From contig JAFTBA010000095.1 in assembly GCA_017458545.1 (NCBI GenBank), positions 1 to 23,510 on the forward strand: DNA of 23,510 bases. Reading direction: 5' to 3'. Under the pieces are notes generated by a model that had not been told where the DNA came from, searched no databases, and saw nothing but the letters and a program-made list of their open reading frames with translations. The DNA is from Synergistaceae bacterium (GTDB lineage Bacteria > Synergistota > Synergistia > Synergistales > Aminobacteriaceae). How positions within the stretch are numbered: position 1 is the stretch's first letter; every line of letters begins with the position of its first letter. Shown here in pieces: positions 6,364 to 13,017 of the stretch. The position numbers and the translations under genes were made by a program.

Positions 6364-6981
6364 TTACGCAAAACGCCTCGCCAATTCCGAAATACTGTTG
6401 TCCTTCACTGCCTCGCCTATCGCGTTGAAACGCCACTGACCGTTACGCAGATATATCTCTCCGAAAATCATTGCCGTCATTCCGTCGTAGTTCTCTGAAA
6501 GATTATACCTGCACATCTCCCTGCCGTTCTCATTGTCGCATATCCTGATGAATGCGTTGCGTATCATTCCGAAATGCTGAGCCCTCTCACGGGCTTTGTA
6601 GATGTTCACCACAAATATTATCCTGTCATACCCTGAAGGCATATCCTCAAGGTCAACAAATATCTGTTCGTCATCCCCTTCACCTTCACCGGTCAGATTA
6701 TCTCCCATATGTCTCACTGCTCCAGATGAATGTTCAAGATTACCGAAATATATTATGTCTTCATTGCTCCGTATCTTACCGTTGAAACACAGAAATGCCG
6801 TAGCATCACAGTCTATATCCTGAGTATTGCTGCCCCCGAATAACGTTCCGAAAAATCCTGCGCTGCTCACTCCTGATTTATCGGCCTCGTCCCAGCCTAA
6901 TCCAACCATTACACGCCTTAATGCCGTTCCGTCTGACTTCCTCAGGTCAACCCTCTGACCCTTCTGCAAATTTACTGCCAT
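6364..6981 (-). CDS. TerD-family protein with glycine-rich insertion
   Basis: This 205-residue protein belongs to the TerD (tellurium-resistance/stress) family: LQKGQRVDLRKS at the start, VGLGWDE at about 25-32, SSGAVRHMGDNLTGEGEGDDE in the middle and NAFIRICDNENG later. The family binds Ca2+ through acidic residues and acts in responses to tellurite, phage and membrane or oxidative stress, though the precise role is unsettled. Compared with the neighbouring TerD it has an insertion at about 36-54, rich in Gly, Ser and Phe (GFFGTLFGG), before the acidic Ca-site segment DIDCDATAF. The ATG at 6981 matches the family start. It lies 74 bases after the second TerD gene, with a terminator between them, so the two are probably not expressed equally. 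No TerA, TerB or TerC gene is nearby in the window. Confidence 0.9.
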   Translation of the reverse strand: MAVNLQKGQRVDLRKSDGTALRRVMVGLGWDEADKSGVSSAGFFGTLFGGSNTQDIDCDATAFLCFNGKIRSNEDIIYFGNLEHSSGAVRHMGDNLTGEGEGDDEQIFVDLEDMPSGYDRIIFVVNIYKARERAQHFGMIRNAFIRICDNENGREMCRYNLSENYDGMTAMIFGEIYLRNGQWRFNAIGEAVKDNSISELARRFA

Positions 6982-6998
6982 GAAAATTACCCCCGTTA

Positions 6999-7034
6999 CA
7001 AAAAAGGGAGGCCCTTAACGCCAAGGCACTCCCT
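6999..7034 (-). terminator. Rho-independent terminator between the two TerD genes
   Basis: Read on the minus strand, AGGGAG (7034-7029) pairs with CTCCCT (7010-7005), extended by GCC/GGC with one bulge, and is followed by a T-run at 7005-7000. It should end most transcription from the upstream TerD gene, with any read-through feeding the second. Confidence 0.75.
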
Positions 7035-7055
7035 TATACCACTTTTAAGATTGCG

Positions 7056-7631
7056 TTAAACATTAACGCCGAAATTCTGACATAACGCTCGAAGTCCGCC
7101 CTTAAAGCCTGACCCGACAGCGTTGAATTTCCATTCACCCGAGTTCCTGTAGAGTTCTCCCACTACTACAGCTGTCTCAATAGAAAAATCTTCTCCCAAA
7201 TCATACCGTATTAATTCCTGATTCTTCTGTTCGTCAACTATCCTGATAAACGCATTCGATACCTGTCCGAAATTCTGTCGGCGCTTATCCGCTTCATGTA
7301 TCGTTACCGTAAATGCTATCTTGTCAACGTTGGCAGGAACTTTCGTGAGGTCAACCCTAATCTCTTCATCATCACCGTCTCCTGCCCCGGTAAGATTATC
7401 TCCCATATGCTGAATCGCTCCTGATGAATGCTTCAGATTGTTGTAAAACACAAAATCTTCATCGCTTAATACTTTCCCGTTCGCTCCCAAAACAAATGCC
7501 GCTGCGTCCAAGTCAAAATCAAATCCGCCGTCATATTTCTTAGTGTCCCAGCCGAGTCCCACGAGAATTTTTGAGAGACCCGGATTACCTTTTGTGAGGT
7601 CTACTTTCTGACCTTTGAACAAACTTATCAT
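7056..7631 (-). CDS. terD: TerD-family stress protein
   Basis: This 191-residue protein matches canonical TerD in length and along its whole sequence. It contains LFKGQKVDLTKGNPGLSKI, then VGLGWDT, the acidic FDFDLDAAAF at about 37-46 (calcium site), HSSGAIQHMGDNLTGAGDGD at about 68-87, and NAFIRIVDEQ. TerD proteins are cytosolic Ca2+-binding beta-sandwich proteins linked to tellurite and general stress resistance. An AGGGAGG ribosome site is 12 bases before ATG. An extended -10 box lies upstream, and a terminator separates this gene from the downstream paralogue. The specific stress in this host cannot be read from sequence. Confidence 0.93.
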   Translation of the reverse strand: MISLFKGQKVDLTKGNPGLSKILVGLGWDTKKYDGGFDFDLDAAAFVLGANGKVLSDEDFVFYNNLKHSSGAIQHMGDNLTGAGDGDDEEIRVDLTKVPANVDKIAFTVTIHEADKRRQNFGQVSNAFIRIVDEQKNQELIRYDLGEDFSIETAVVVGELYRNSGEWKFNAVGSGFKGGLRALCQNFGVNV

Positions 7632-7667
7632 GCCTAAATTCTGCCTCCCTTGTGAGAAATTAAAATA

Positions 7668-7676
7668 ATTATAACA
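7668..7676 (-). promoter_or_regulatory. Extended -10 promoter for terD
   Basis: On the minus strand the sequence TGTTATAAT (7676-7668) is a perfect extended -10 element. No convincing -35 is present; that region is occupied by the terminator loop of the gltS-rraA unit. The predicted start is about 30 bases before the terD ATG. Confidence 0.5.
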
Positions 7677-7679
7677 AAA

Positions 7680-7705
7680 TCCCCCCGTAACAAAATACGG
7701 AGGGA
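7680..7705 (-). terminator. Rho-independent terminator of the gltS-rraA unit
   Basis: TCCCTCCGTA (7705-7696, minus strand) pairs with TACGGGGGGA (7689-7680) with one G-T wobble and a short loop, followed by a T-rich tract. It lies 18 bases after the rraA-like stop codon. Confidence 0.85.
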
Positions 7706-7723
7706 CAATGATTGCTGAAGTGC

Positions 7724-8374
7724 CTATAACGTTTTAAGCCTGTCGATTAATTCGTTGAAACCGTAAATCTCAAGAGTAGTCATTCCTGCTTTGAGCTGTT
7801 CAACTATGTGCTGTTCCTTGTCGAACTTGGCAAGTGCCTTTGCGAAAACTTCATCTTCATTTTCGCGCCTGACAACAACTACTCCGTCACAATCCCCTGC
7901 AACTATATCGCCCGGCCTTACCTCAACACCTCCGCAAATAACAGGCACGTTGACTTCACCCAGACTCTTCTTGACAGTTCCGGAAGGGTTGAAGGCTTTT
8001 ACGAAAACAGGCAGACCCAGAGCCTTTATGTCCTGCGAGTCCCTGCATGAACCGTCAATGATTACTCCTGCAATTCCCCTGACCTTGCACGCCAATGCCA
8101 TTATGTCACCGAAATGTCCTGCCTCCGTGTAACCGTGACAGTCAAGCACTAATACATCACCTGCTTTCGCCGCGTACATCGCCTGATGAAGTGCTAAGTT
8201 GTCGCCGGGATAACATCTCGCCGTTACAGCACGGCCTAACACGTGACTCGAAGGGTCTATGGGCTTGATTGACGAGTGCATTACTCCCTGACGGGGTGAA
8301 TGCGTGTTGCTGTCGGCAATGTTGCCTGTCGGCAGCTGTGATAATTCCTTGAGTTTCTCAGCTGTGAGTTCCAT
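7724..8374 (-). CDS. RraA-like family protein, probable 4-hydroxy-4-methyl-2-oxoglutarate aldolase
   Basis: This 216-residue protein has the RraA/HMG-aldolase fold signature: AVTARCYPGDNL at about 49-60, AGDVLVLDCHG at about 71-81, GHFGDIMALACKVRGIAGVIIDGSCRD at 86-112 and ICGGVEVRPGDIVAGDCDGVVVV later. Arg111 and Asp112 correspond to the substrate and metal pair of the class II pyruvate aldolases, so an enzyme rather than an RNase E inhibitor is favoured. Known members split 4-hydroxy-4-methyl-2-oxoglutarate into two pyruvates and often decarboxylate oxaloacetate, with a divalent metal. It follows gltS by 17 bases in the same operon, pointing to use of an imported dicarboxylate or oxo-acid. 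The true substrate here is not certain because this family is broad. Confidence 0.85.
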   Translation of the reverse strand: MELTAEKLKELSQLPTGNIADSNTHSPRQGVMHSSIKPIDPSSHVLGRAVTARCYPGDNLALHQAMYAAKAGDVLVLDCHGYTEAGHFGDIMALACKVRGIAGVIIDGSCRDSQDIKALGLPVFVKAFNPSGTVKKSLGEVNVPVICGGVEVRPGDIVAGDCDGVVVVRRENEDEVFAKALAKFDKEQHIVEQLKAGMTTLEIYGFNELIDRLKTL

Positions 8375-8391
8375 TCTTTAATAACACTCCT

Positions 8392-9573
8392 TTAGCTTAA
8401 CCAGTTGATGAACATAGTGATGATTATAGGGTTCATTATGTTGATGAATATTACGGTAACAACAGGAAGCACAAACCATGCTGTAGGAGCAGGACCGTTC
8501 CTCTCAATTATTGCCGACATGTTAGCTACAGCGTTAGGAGTCTGGCCTAAACCTACTCCGCAATGCCCTGCCGCCATAACTGCAGCGTCATAATCTCTTC
8601 CGGTTGTGTTGAAGGTTACGAAGTACGCCCATAATGCCATAACTACGGCCTGTGTTAAAAGTATTACCATCATGGGCAGAGCAAGCGATACCAACCTGTT
8701 AATGTTGAGGGACATCAACGCCATTGACAAAAACAAATTCAGTGCCGTGTTACTGATAACATCAAGCTCATTCATTCTCAAATCCTTATGGAAAATATCA
8801 GCGATGTTTCTCACTAAAGCACCCCCGAAAAGACAGCCGACATAATACGGAAAGTTTAACCCCGTCATAAGTAACAGCTTTGAGATGTACGACCCTATGA
8901 ACGCCGCGAATAACATCAGCAAAACGCTGTCGAAGAATTTTCTTTCGATTAACGGGAATGTTTTTGTCTCCTCAACAGTTTCAGCCTGTACTGAACTGCT
9001 CTTGAGATTGTACTTGCTGATGAGCCGTTCGGCTACAGGTCCGCCCGTTATGCTCCCTAAAAGAAGTCCGAATGTTGCTGCTGCGACTCCGACAGTCGTA
9101 CCGTCTAACGCACCTGCTGCCTCAAGCGTAGGCCCGAATGATGCTCCTGAACCTACACCGCCTGACATTGAGATTGAACCCATTGCAACACCCAGCAGCT
9201 TATGAAGCCCGAAAACGCTCGCAAGTCCTACACCCACAAAATTCTGAACGAACAGGAAAAGTACTGCACCTACTGCGAGTTTTGCACCGAGTTTACCGCT
9301 CTTCCTGAGAACTGCAAAACTGCATGTGAACCCTGTACCCGTGAAAAATATATTCATGAAGAAATCCTGTAATACTCCGTTCATTTTGACGGTGAAATAA
9401 TTGCCTCTTATCCCTGCAAAGATGATCAGACTGCAAATTATTCCGCCTATAACGGGAGCAGGGATAAAATATTTACGGAAGAATTTGACTTTGCTTTTGA
9501 TGAACCTGCCCAGTACAAATACAAGTACTGCAAGTCCTACCGTTTGTATAACATCAAGATTTACGACATACAT
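8392..9573 (-). CDS. gltS: Sodium/glutamate symporter (GltS/ESS family)
   Basis: This 393-residue membrane protein, close to the roughly 400 residues typical of GltS, has about ten hydrophobic segments in two inverted halves. Family motifs include RKYFIPAPVIGG at about 33-44, GSISMSGGVGSGASFGP in the first re-entrant loop region and AAGHCGVGLGQTPNAVANM in the second, which matches the AGHCGxGLGxTPxAxANM pattern of known GltS proteins. The family imports glutamate with sodium. It is the first gene of a two-gene operon with the RraA-like aldolase and diverges from a LysR regulator, so a relative of glutamate such as a C5 or C6 oxo- or hydroxy-diacid may be the real substrate. AGGAGGG lies 11 bases before ATG. 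Confidence 0.93.
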   Translation of the reverse strand: MYVVNLDVIQTVGLAVLVFVLGRFIKSKVKFFRKYFIPAPVIGGIICSLIIFAGIRGNYFTVKMNGVLQDFFMNIFFTGTGFTCSFAVLRKSGKLGAKLAVGAVLFLFVQNFVGVGLASVFGLHKLLGVAMGSISMSGGVGSGASFGPTLEAAGALDGTTVGVAAATFGLLLGSITGGPVAERLISKYNLKSSSVQAETVEETKTFPLIERKFFDSVLLMLFAAFIGSYISKLLLMTGLNFPYYVGCLFGGALVRNIADIFHKDLRMNELDVISNTALNLFLSMALMSLNINRLVSLALPMMVILLTQAVVMALWAYFVTFNTTGRDYDAAVMAAGHCGVGLGQTPNAVANMSAIIERNGPAPTAWFVLPVVTVIFINIMNPIIITMFINWLS

Positions 9574-9613
9574 TCTTAATATGCCCTCCTAAACTTAATT
9601 TCGGAATGGTAAA

Positions 9614-9642
9614 ATTCTAACAAGCTCAATAACTTCTGTAAA
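9614..9642 (-). promoter_or_regulatory. Promoter of the gltS operon
   Basis: On the minus strand TTTACA (9642-9637) and TAGAAT (9619-9614) are spaced by 17 bases, each matching consensus at 5 of 6 positions. An imperfect inverted repeat GAAT-N6-ATTC (9604-9617) overlaps the -10 and might serve the divergent LysR regulator. No equally good promoter is visible for the LysR gene in the same 134-base spacer. Confidence 0.6.
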
Positions 9643-9707
9643 ACAAATAAATTAAATATATATTATCGTTATCACTGTTATTTTTTCTCAGGCAGGAGCG
9701 AATCATA

Positions 9708-10631
9708 ATGACATACGAACAGATTGAAACCTTCATAGCAATAATGACTTACGGGAATATAACATCAGCCTCAAATTTCCTTCATGTCTCGCAGTCAACA
9801 GTATCATCAAGAATACAGCTTCTCGAAGATGAATTAGGCACTCCGCTCTTCATCAGGCACAAAGGTCACAGAAGCGTTGAACTCACTCCCTACGGCCAAT
9901 CTTTTGTACCTATGGCATCTCAATGGGCTTCAGTTTTCAGGGACAGCAGAAACCTCAGAACACTCGCAAATATCGCAACTCTCTCTGTAGCAAGCGTTGA
10001 CGCTGTGAACAATTACACGTTCGTACCGTTATTCAATAAACATATTGAAGACTTCCCGAATATACGCCTGACCATACGCACACATCACTCTGATGAAATT
10101 CACGGCTTAATCTCAAACAGAACTGCCGATATTGGATTTGTGTTCTCGCGTTCGCCGTACCCGGATATTATCTCGAAGCCTGTTTACAGGGAATTAATGT
10201 ACCTTATATGCCGTAAGGACAGCGGTTATTATAACGGTATGCCCTGCAATGAGCTTGAACCTGAGAACGAAGTATATTTACACTGGGGGCTTGACTTCCA
10301 GCAGTGGCACAACAGATTCTTCCCTCCTGAACGATACCCCCTTGTCAGCGTCAACACAGGCTCAATGTTACAGCATTACCTTGATGTTCAGGGACGATGG
10401 GCAATAGCTCCGCTCTCAGTGGTCAGGGCAATATCACACAGAACTAATCTCACGTATTACACCCTCGATGAACCGCCATCACCAAGAATATGTTACATGC
10501 TAACTAACCGATACCCTGCCCAAAGACGCAGGAAAGCTATTGAGACGTTCATGTCTGAAGTAAAAGATTTCATTGAGAAGAATAACGACATATGTACTTT
10601 TGAAGAATGGATGCTGGAGGGCTCAAAGTAA
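9708..10631 (+). CDS. LysR-family transcriptional regulator
   Basis: This 307-residue protein has the standard LysR length and layout. Residues 1-60 form the winged helix-turn-helix (YEQIETFIAIMTYGNITSAS, then HVSQSTVSSRIQLLEDELG and PLFIRHKGHRSVELTPYG). The rest, from about 85, is a periplasmic-binding-like effector domain starting LSVASVDAVNNYTFVPLF. LysR proteins usually control the gene they diverge from, so the gltS-rraA operon is the probable target and its substrate the probable co-inducer. The ATG has a CAGGAG site about nine bases upstream. It ends 160 bases before rimP. The effector cannot be named from sequence. Confidence 0.93.
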   Translation: MTYEQIETFIAIMTYGNITSASNFLHVSQSTVSSRIQLLEDELGTPLFIRHKGHRSVELTPYGQSFVPMASQWASVFRDSRNLRTLANIATLSVASVDAVNNYTFVPLFNKHIEDFPNIRLTIRTHHSDEIHGLISNRTADIGFVFSRSPYPDIISKPVYRELMYLICRKDSGYYNGMPCNELEPENEVYLHWGLDFQQWHNRFFPPERYPLVSVNTGSMLQHYLDVQGRWAIAPLSVVRAISHRTNLTYYTLDEPPSPRICYMLTNRYPAQRRRKAIETFMSEVKDFIEKNNDICTFEEWMLEGSK

Positions 10632-10662
10632 TTTTATGATTACGATATTCAACACAAAGTAC

Positions 10663-10690
10663 TTGCCATAACATTTTTCTGCGTTATAAT
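10663..10690 (+). promoter_or_regulatory. Promoter of the rimP-nusA-infB operon
   Basis: TTGCCA (10663-10668) and TATAAT (10685-10690) are spaced by 16 bases; the -10 is perfect and the -35 matches 4 of 6. Transcription should start near 10697, leaving a leader of about 95 bases that holds two hairpins before rimP. Confidence 0.7.
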
Positions 10691-10698
10691 TTAATCAA

Positions 10699-10748
10699 TT
10701 TCATGACTTCATTCGTGAAAGGAGTTGGGATTACCCCGCTCCTTTTTT
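10699..10748 (+). promoter_or_regulatory. rimP leader: two hairpins including an intrinsic terminator (attenuator candidate)
   Basis: The first hairpin pairs TTTCATGA (10699-10706) with TCGTGAAA (10713-10720), with one G-T wobble and a 6-base loop. Directly after it, AGGAG (10720-10724) pairs with CTCCT (10739-10743), with inner GGG/CCC pairs, and a T6 run follows. Because the promoter at 10663-10690 precedes it, this terminator lies inside the operon leader rather than simply ending the LysR transcript. Leader terminators ahead of rimP are known in other bacteria, where NusA-linked autocontrol has been suggested. The control mechanism here is inference. Confidence 0.6.
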
Positions 10749-10791
10749 ATTTATGATAAGAGTTTAATTTTAAGAGAGATTATTTAACATT

Positions 10792-11289
10792 ATGAATCAG
10801 GAATTTTTACATCGCATTGAAGATATTGTTACAGGCTTGGGCTACGAATGCGTACATGCTGCTCTGCGTTCGGATTTCGGCAGACTCAAACTTCAGGTAC
10901 TCATTGACACCTTAGGCGGTATTAACGCAGGTGACTGCGAACTCGTCTCAGGGCACATCAACAAATACCTCGACACCTTAACCGACATTCCCGAACTCGG
11001 CAAAGGACGCTATTACCTCGAAGTCAGTTCACCGGGAATAGAAAGACCCCTGTTCAAATTCGGGGACTACTCAGCTTTTCAGGGCAGGGAAGTACGCATT
11101 AGACTCTCTAAACTCATCGACGGCCGAAAATCTTTCACCGGCATAATCTCCAAAGCTGAATGCGGTATAATTACCCTCCTGTGCGATGGCAGCGAAATCA
11201 ATATACCTTTTGAAACAGTAAAAGGAGGAAATTTAGTATACAGATTTGAAAACGACAAAAAAATTAACCCGAAAAGGAGGAAGCATTAA
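10792..11289 (+). CDS. rimP: Ribosome maturation factor RimP
   Basis: This 165-residue protein is a full-length RimP, needed for 30S subunit assembly, where it helps early binding of ribosomal proteins around S12. The N-terminal domain (about 1-85) contains LGYECVHA and ends with the family motif YYLEVSSPGIERPLF at about 78-92; the C-terminal SH3-like domain (about 93-155) follows. The position as first gene before nusA is the classic bacterial arrangement. No strong Shine-Dalgarno is seen before the ATG at 10792 (only AAGAGAG, more than ten bases away). The C-terminus is basic (NPKRRKH) and its gene stops two bases before nusA. Confidence 0.95.
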   Translation: MNQEFLHRIEDIVTGLGYECVHAALRSDFGRLKLQVLIDTLGGINAGDCELVSGHINKYLDTLTDIPELGKGRYYLEVSSPGIERPLFKFGDYSAFQGREVRIRLSKLIDGRKSFTGIISKAECGIITLLCDGSEINIPFETVKGGNLVYRFENDKKINPKRRKH

Positions 11290-11291
11290 TC

Positions 11292-12422
11292 ATGCGTCTG
11301 GGACGCGAATTTATTGACGCACTCGATACACTCGCTGATGACAGAGGTCTCGATGTTAATATCATTATTTCCACCCTCGAAGCTGCTCTCTTATCCGCTT
11401 ACAACAGACGGTATCACCCCGGCAGCTCTTCAGCTAACGGAAATACTGAAATCAAAATTAATCACAATACAGGCGAAATTATTGTCAGCGAATTTCACAA
11501 AGTCGTTGACGTTCTCAAAGACCCTGAAAAAGAAATCTCCCTGCGTGATGCTCTCGCTATTGACAGAAATGCTGCTTTAGGACAAACTCTCGTCATTGAA
11601 AGAAACCCAGCAGATTTCGGCAGAATTGCCGCTCAAACAGCAAGACAGGTCATCACTCAGAGACTCAGAGACGAAGAACGCAAAATCGCTTTCAGTGAGT
11701 TCGCTGACAGAAGAGGCGATATGGTCAACGGTATGATTTACAAAAATGACGGAGATCAGGTAATCGTACGCCTTAACGACAAAACTGATGCAGTCCTCCC
11801 AAAACGCGAACGCATTCCTAACGAAAAATATATTCCAGGTTCCATACTCAAATTCTACGTCCTCGATGTCAGAACTCAATCAAGAGGTCCCAGAATTACT
11901 GTCTCAAGAACTCACCCGGGTTTACTCAAAAAACTCATGGAACTCGAAATACCTGAAATTCAGCAGGGCATCGTCGAAATTAAAAATATCGTCAGAGACG
12001 GCGGTATGCGCGCTAAAGTCTCTCTCGAAACTTTAGACCCGGATGTTGACCCCATCGGCGCTTGCGTAGGGAACAGCGGTATCAGAATTAAAGCCGTAAG
12101 TTCTGCTCTCAGAAATGAAAAAATTGACGTTACCGTTTACAGCGATGACCCACTCGTTTACATCAAAAATGCCCTCTCTCCTGCTCAGGTCGCCCGCGTT
12201 GAACCCGTCGTTGACCATGAGAAAGAGGCAACAGCTTACGTTTACCCTGACCAGTTGTCGCTCGCTATCGGTAAAGCAGGTCAGAATGTCAGACTAGCCG
12301 CTAAATTAACAGGCTGGAAAATTAACATTACTACTATCGAACCTGACAGAATGCCTACACTTAAAGACATTTTCCATGACGTTTTTGAAGATGATGAACC
12401 GCACAAACAGCAGGAACAGTAA
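11292..12422 (+). CDS. nusA: Transcription termination/antitermination protein NusA
   Basis: This 376-residue protein has the core NusA layout: an RNA-polymerase-binding N-terminal domain (about 1-125), an S1 domain (about 130-200, MVNGMIYKNDGDQVIVRL), KH1 (about 225-290, GACVGNSGIRIKAVSSAL) and KH2 (about 300-350, LAIGKAGQNVRLAAKLTGW). The C-terminal acidic repeats of proteobacterial NusA are absent, as in many other phyla. NusA controls pausing, intrinsic termination and rRNA antitermination. It starts two bases after rimP, with GGAGGAAG as the ribosome site, and its end overlaps the ylxR-L7Ae gene. Confidence 0.96.
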   Translation: MRLGREFIDALDTLADDRGLDVNIIISTLEAALLSAYNRRYHPGSSSANGNTEIKINHNTGEIIVSEFHKVVDVLKDPEKEISLRDALAIDRNAALGQTLVIERNPADFGRIAAQTARQVITQRLRDEERKIAFSEFADRRGDMVNGMIYKNDGDQVIVRLNDKTDAVLPKRERIPNEKYIPGSILKFYVLDVRTQSRGPRITVSRTHPGLLKKLMELEIPEIQQGIVEIKNIVRDGGMRAKVSLETLDPDVDPIGACVGNSGIRIKAVSSALRNEKIDVTVYSDDPLVYIKNALSPAQVARVEPVVDHEKEATAYVYPDQLSLAIGKAGQNVRLAAKLTGWKINITTIEPDRMPTLKDIFHDVFEDDEPHKQQEQ

Positions 12423-13017
12423 TCACAAAAAACATACCCCTGAAAGGTCTTGCACAGTTTGCAGGGTTAAATCAGATAAAAATACCCTCATCCGTATAGT
12501 CAAAAGCCCTGACGGAAAACCTGTTATTGATGTTGCAAAAAAATTACAGGGCAGAGGCGTTTATATCTGCCCTGACACTGATTGTATCGCTAAAGCACGT
12601 AAATCAGGCATACTCGCAAAGGCTTTAGGCACTGAAATTAAACAGGATTTTTGGGACGAACTCAGTAAGGTTTCAGCAAATACTGCCGTCAACAAAGACC
12701 TTAAACTCAAATCAATTCTGGGTCTCGCTAAAAAATCAGGCACCCTCATCATAGGTACTGATAATATTGAAAGGGATAAACGCAGCTTATTGGTGATGAC
12801 TGCTTCTGACTGCTCGGATAACGTGAGAAATTTCGCTCAGTCAAAAGAATATATCTCACTCAATCTGAACACAGAAGAGTTATCGAAAGTCATCGGTTCA
12901 AGAGGCGGTGTGCAGATTGTTGCACTGCCTCTCACTCCGAGTTCTTCAGGCTTTTCAAAAAGCGCAAAACTTTTGATGAGCCTGTATTCCGTGAAAGGAG
13001 ATACGCTATTTGAATAA
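12376..13017 (+). CDS. YlxR (DUF448) and L7Ae-type RNA-binding fusion protein
   Basis: This protein of about 207-213 residues joins two genes that are separate in Bacillus. Residues about 22-85 are YlxR: SCTVCRVKSDKNTLIRIV followed by GRGVYICPD, with the Cys26-x2-Cys29 pair. Residues about 107-205 are an L7Ae/YlxQ-like domain: LKLKSILGLAKKSGTLIIG, then LLVMTASDCSDNV and SKVIGSRGGVQIVAL. YlxR is a nucleoid or RNase P-associated factor in studied species, and L7Ae proteins bind kink-turn RNA. The start is uncertain: ATG at 12376, 12391 or 12394 all overlap the nusA end. Translation is probably coupled to nusA. Its end overlaps the infB start by eight bases. Confidence 0.88.
   Translation: MTFLKMMNRTNSRNSNHKKHTPERSCTVCRVKSDKNTLIRIVKSPDGKPVIDVAKKLQGRGVYICPDTDCIAKARKSGILAKALGTEIKQDFWDELSKVSANTAVNKDLKLKSILGLAKKSGTLIIGTDNIERDKRSLLVMTASDCSDNVRNFAQSKEYISLNLNTEELSKVIGSRGGVQIVALPLTPSSSGFSKSAKLLMSLYSVKGDTLFE

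Noticed and set aside
9604..9617. LysR operator GAAT-N6-ATTC as a firm feature
   Set aside because: Four-base arms in an AT-rich region are expected by chance; kept only as a note with the gltS promoter.
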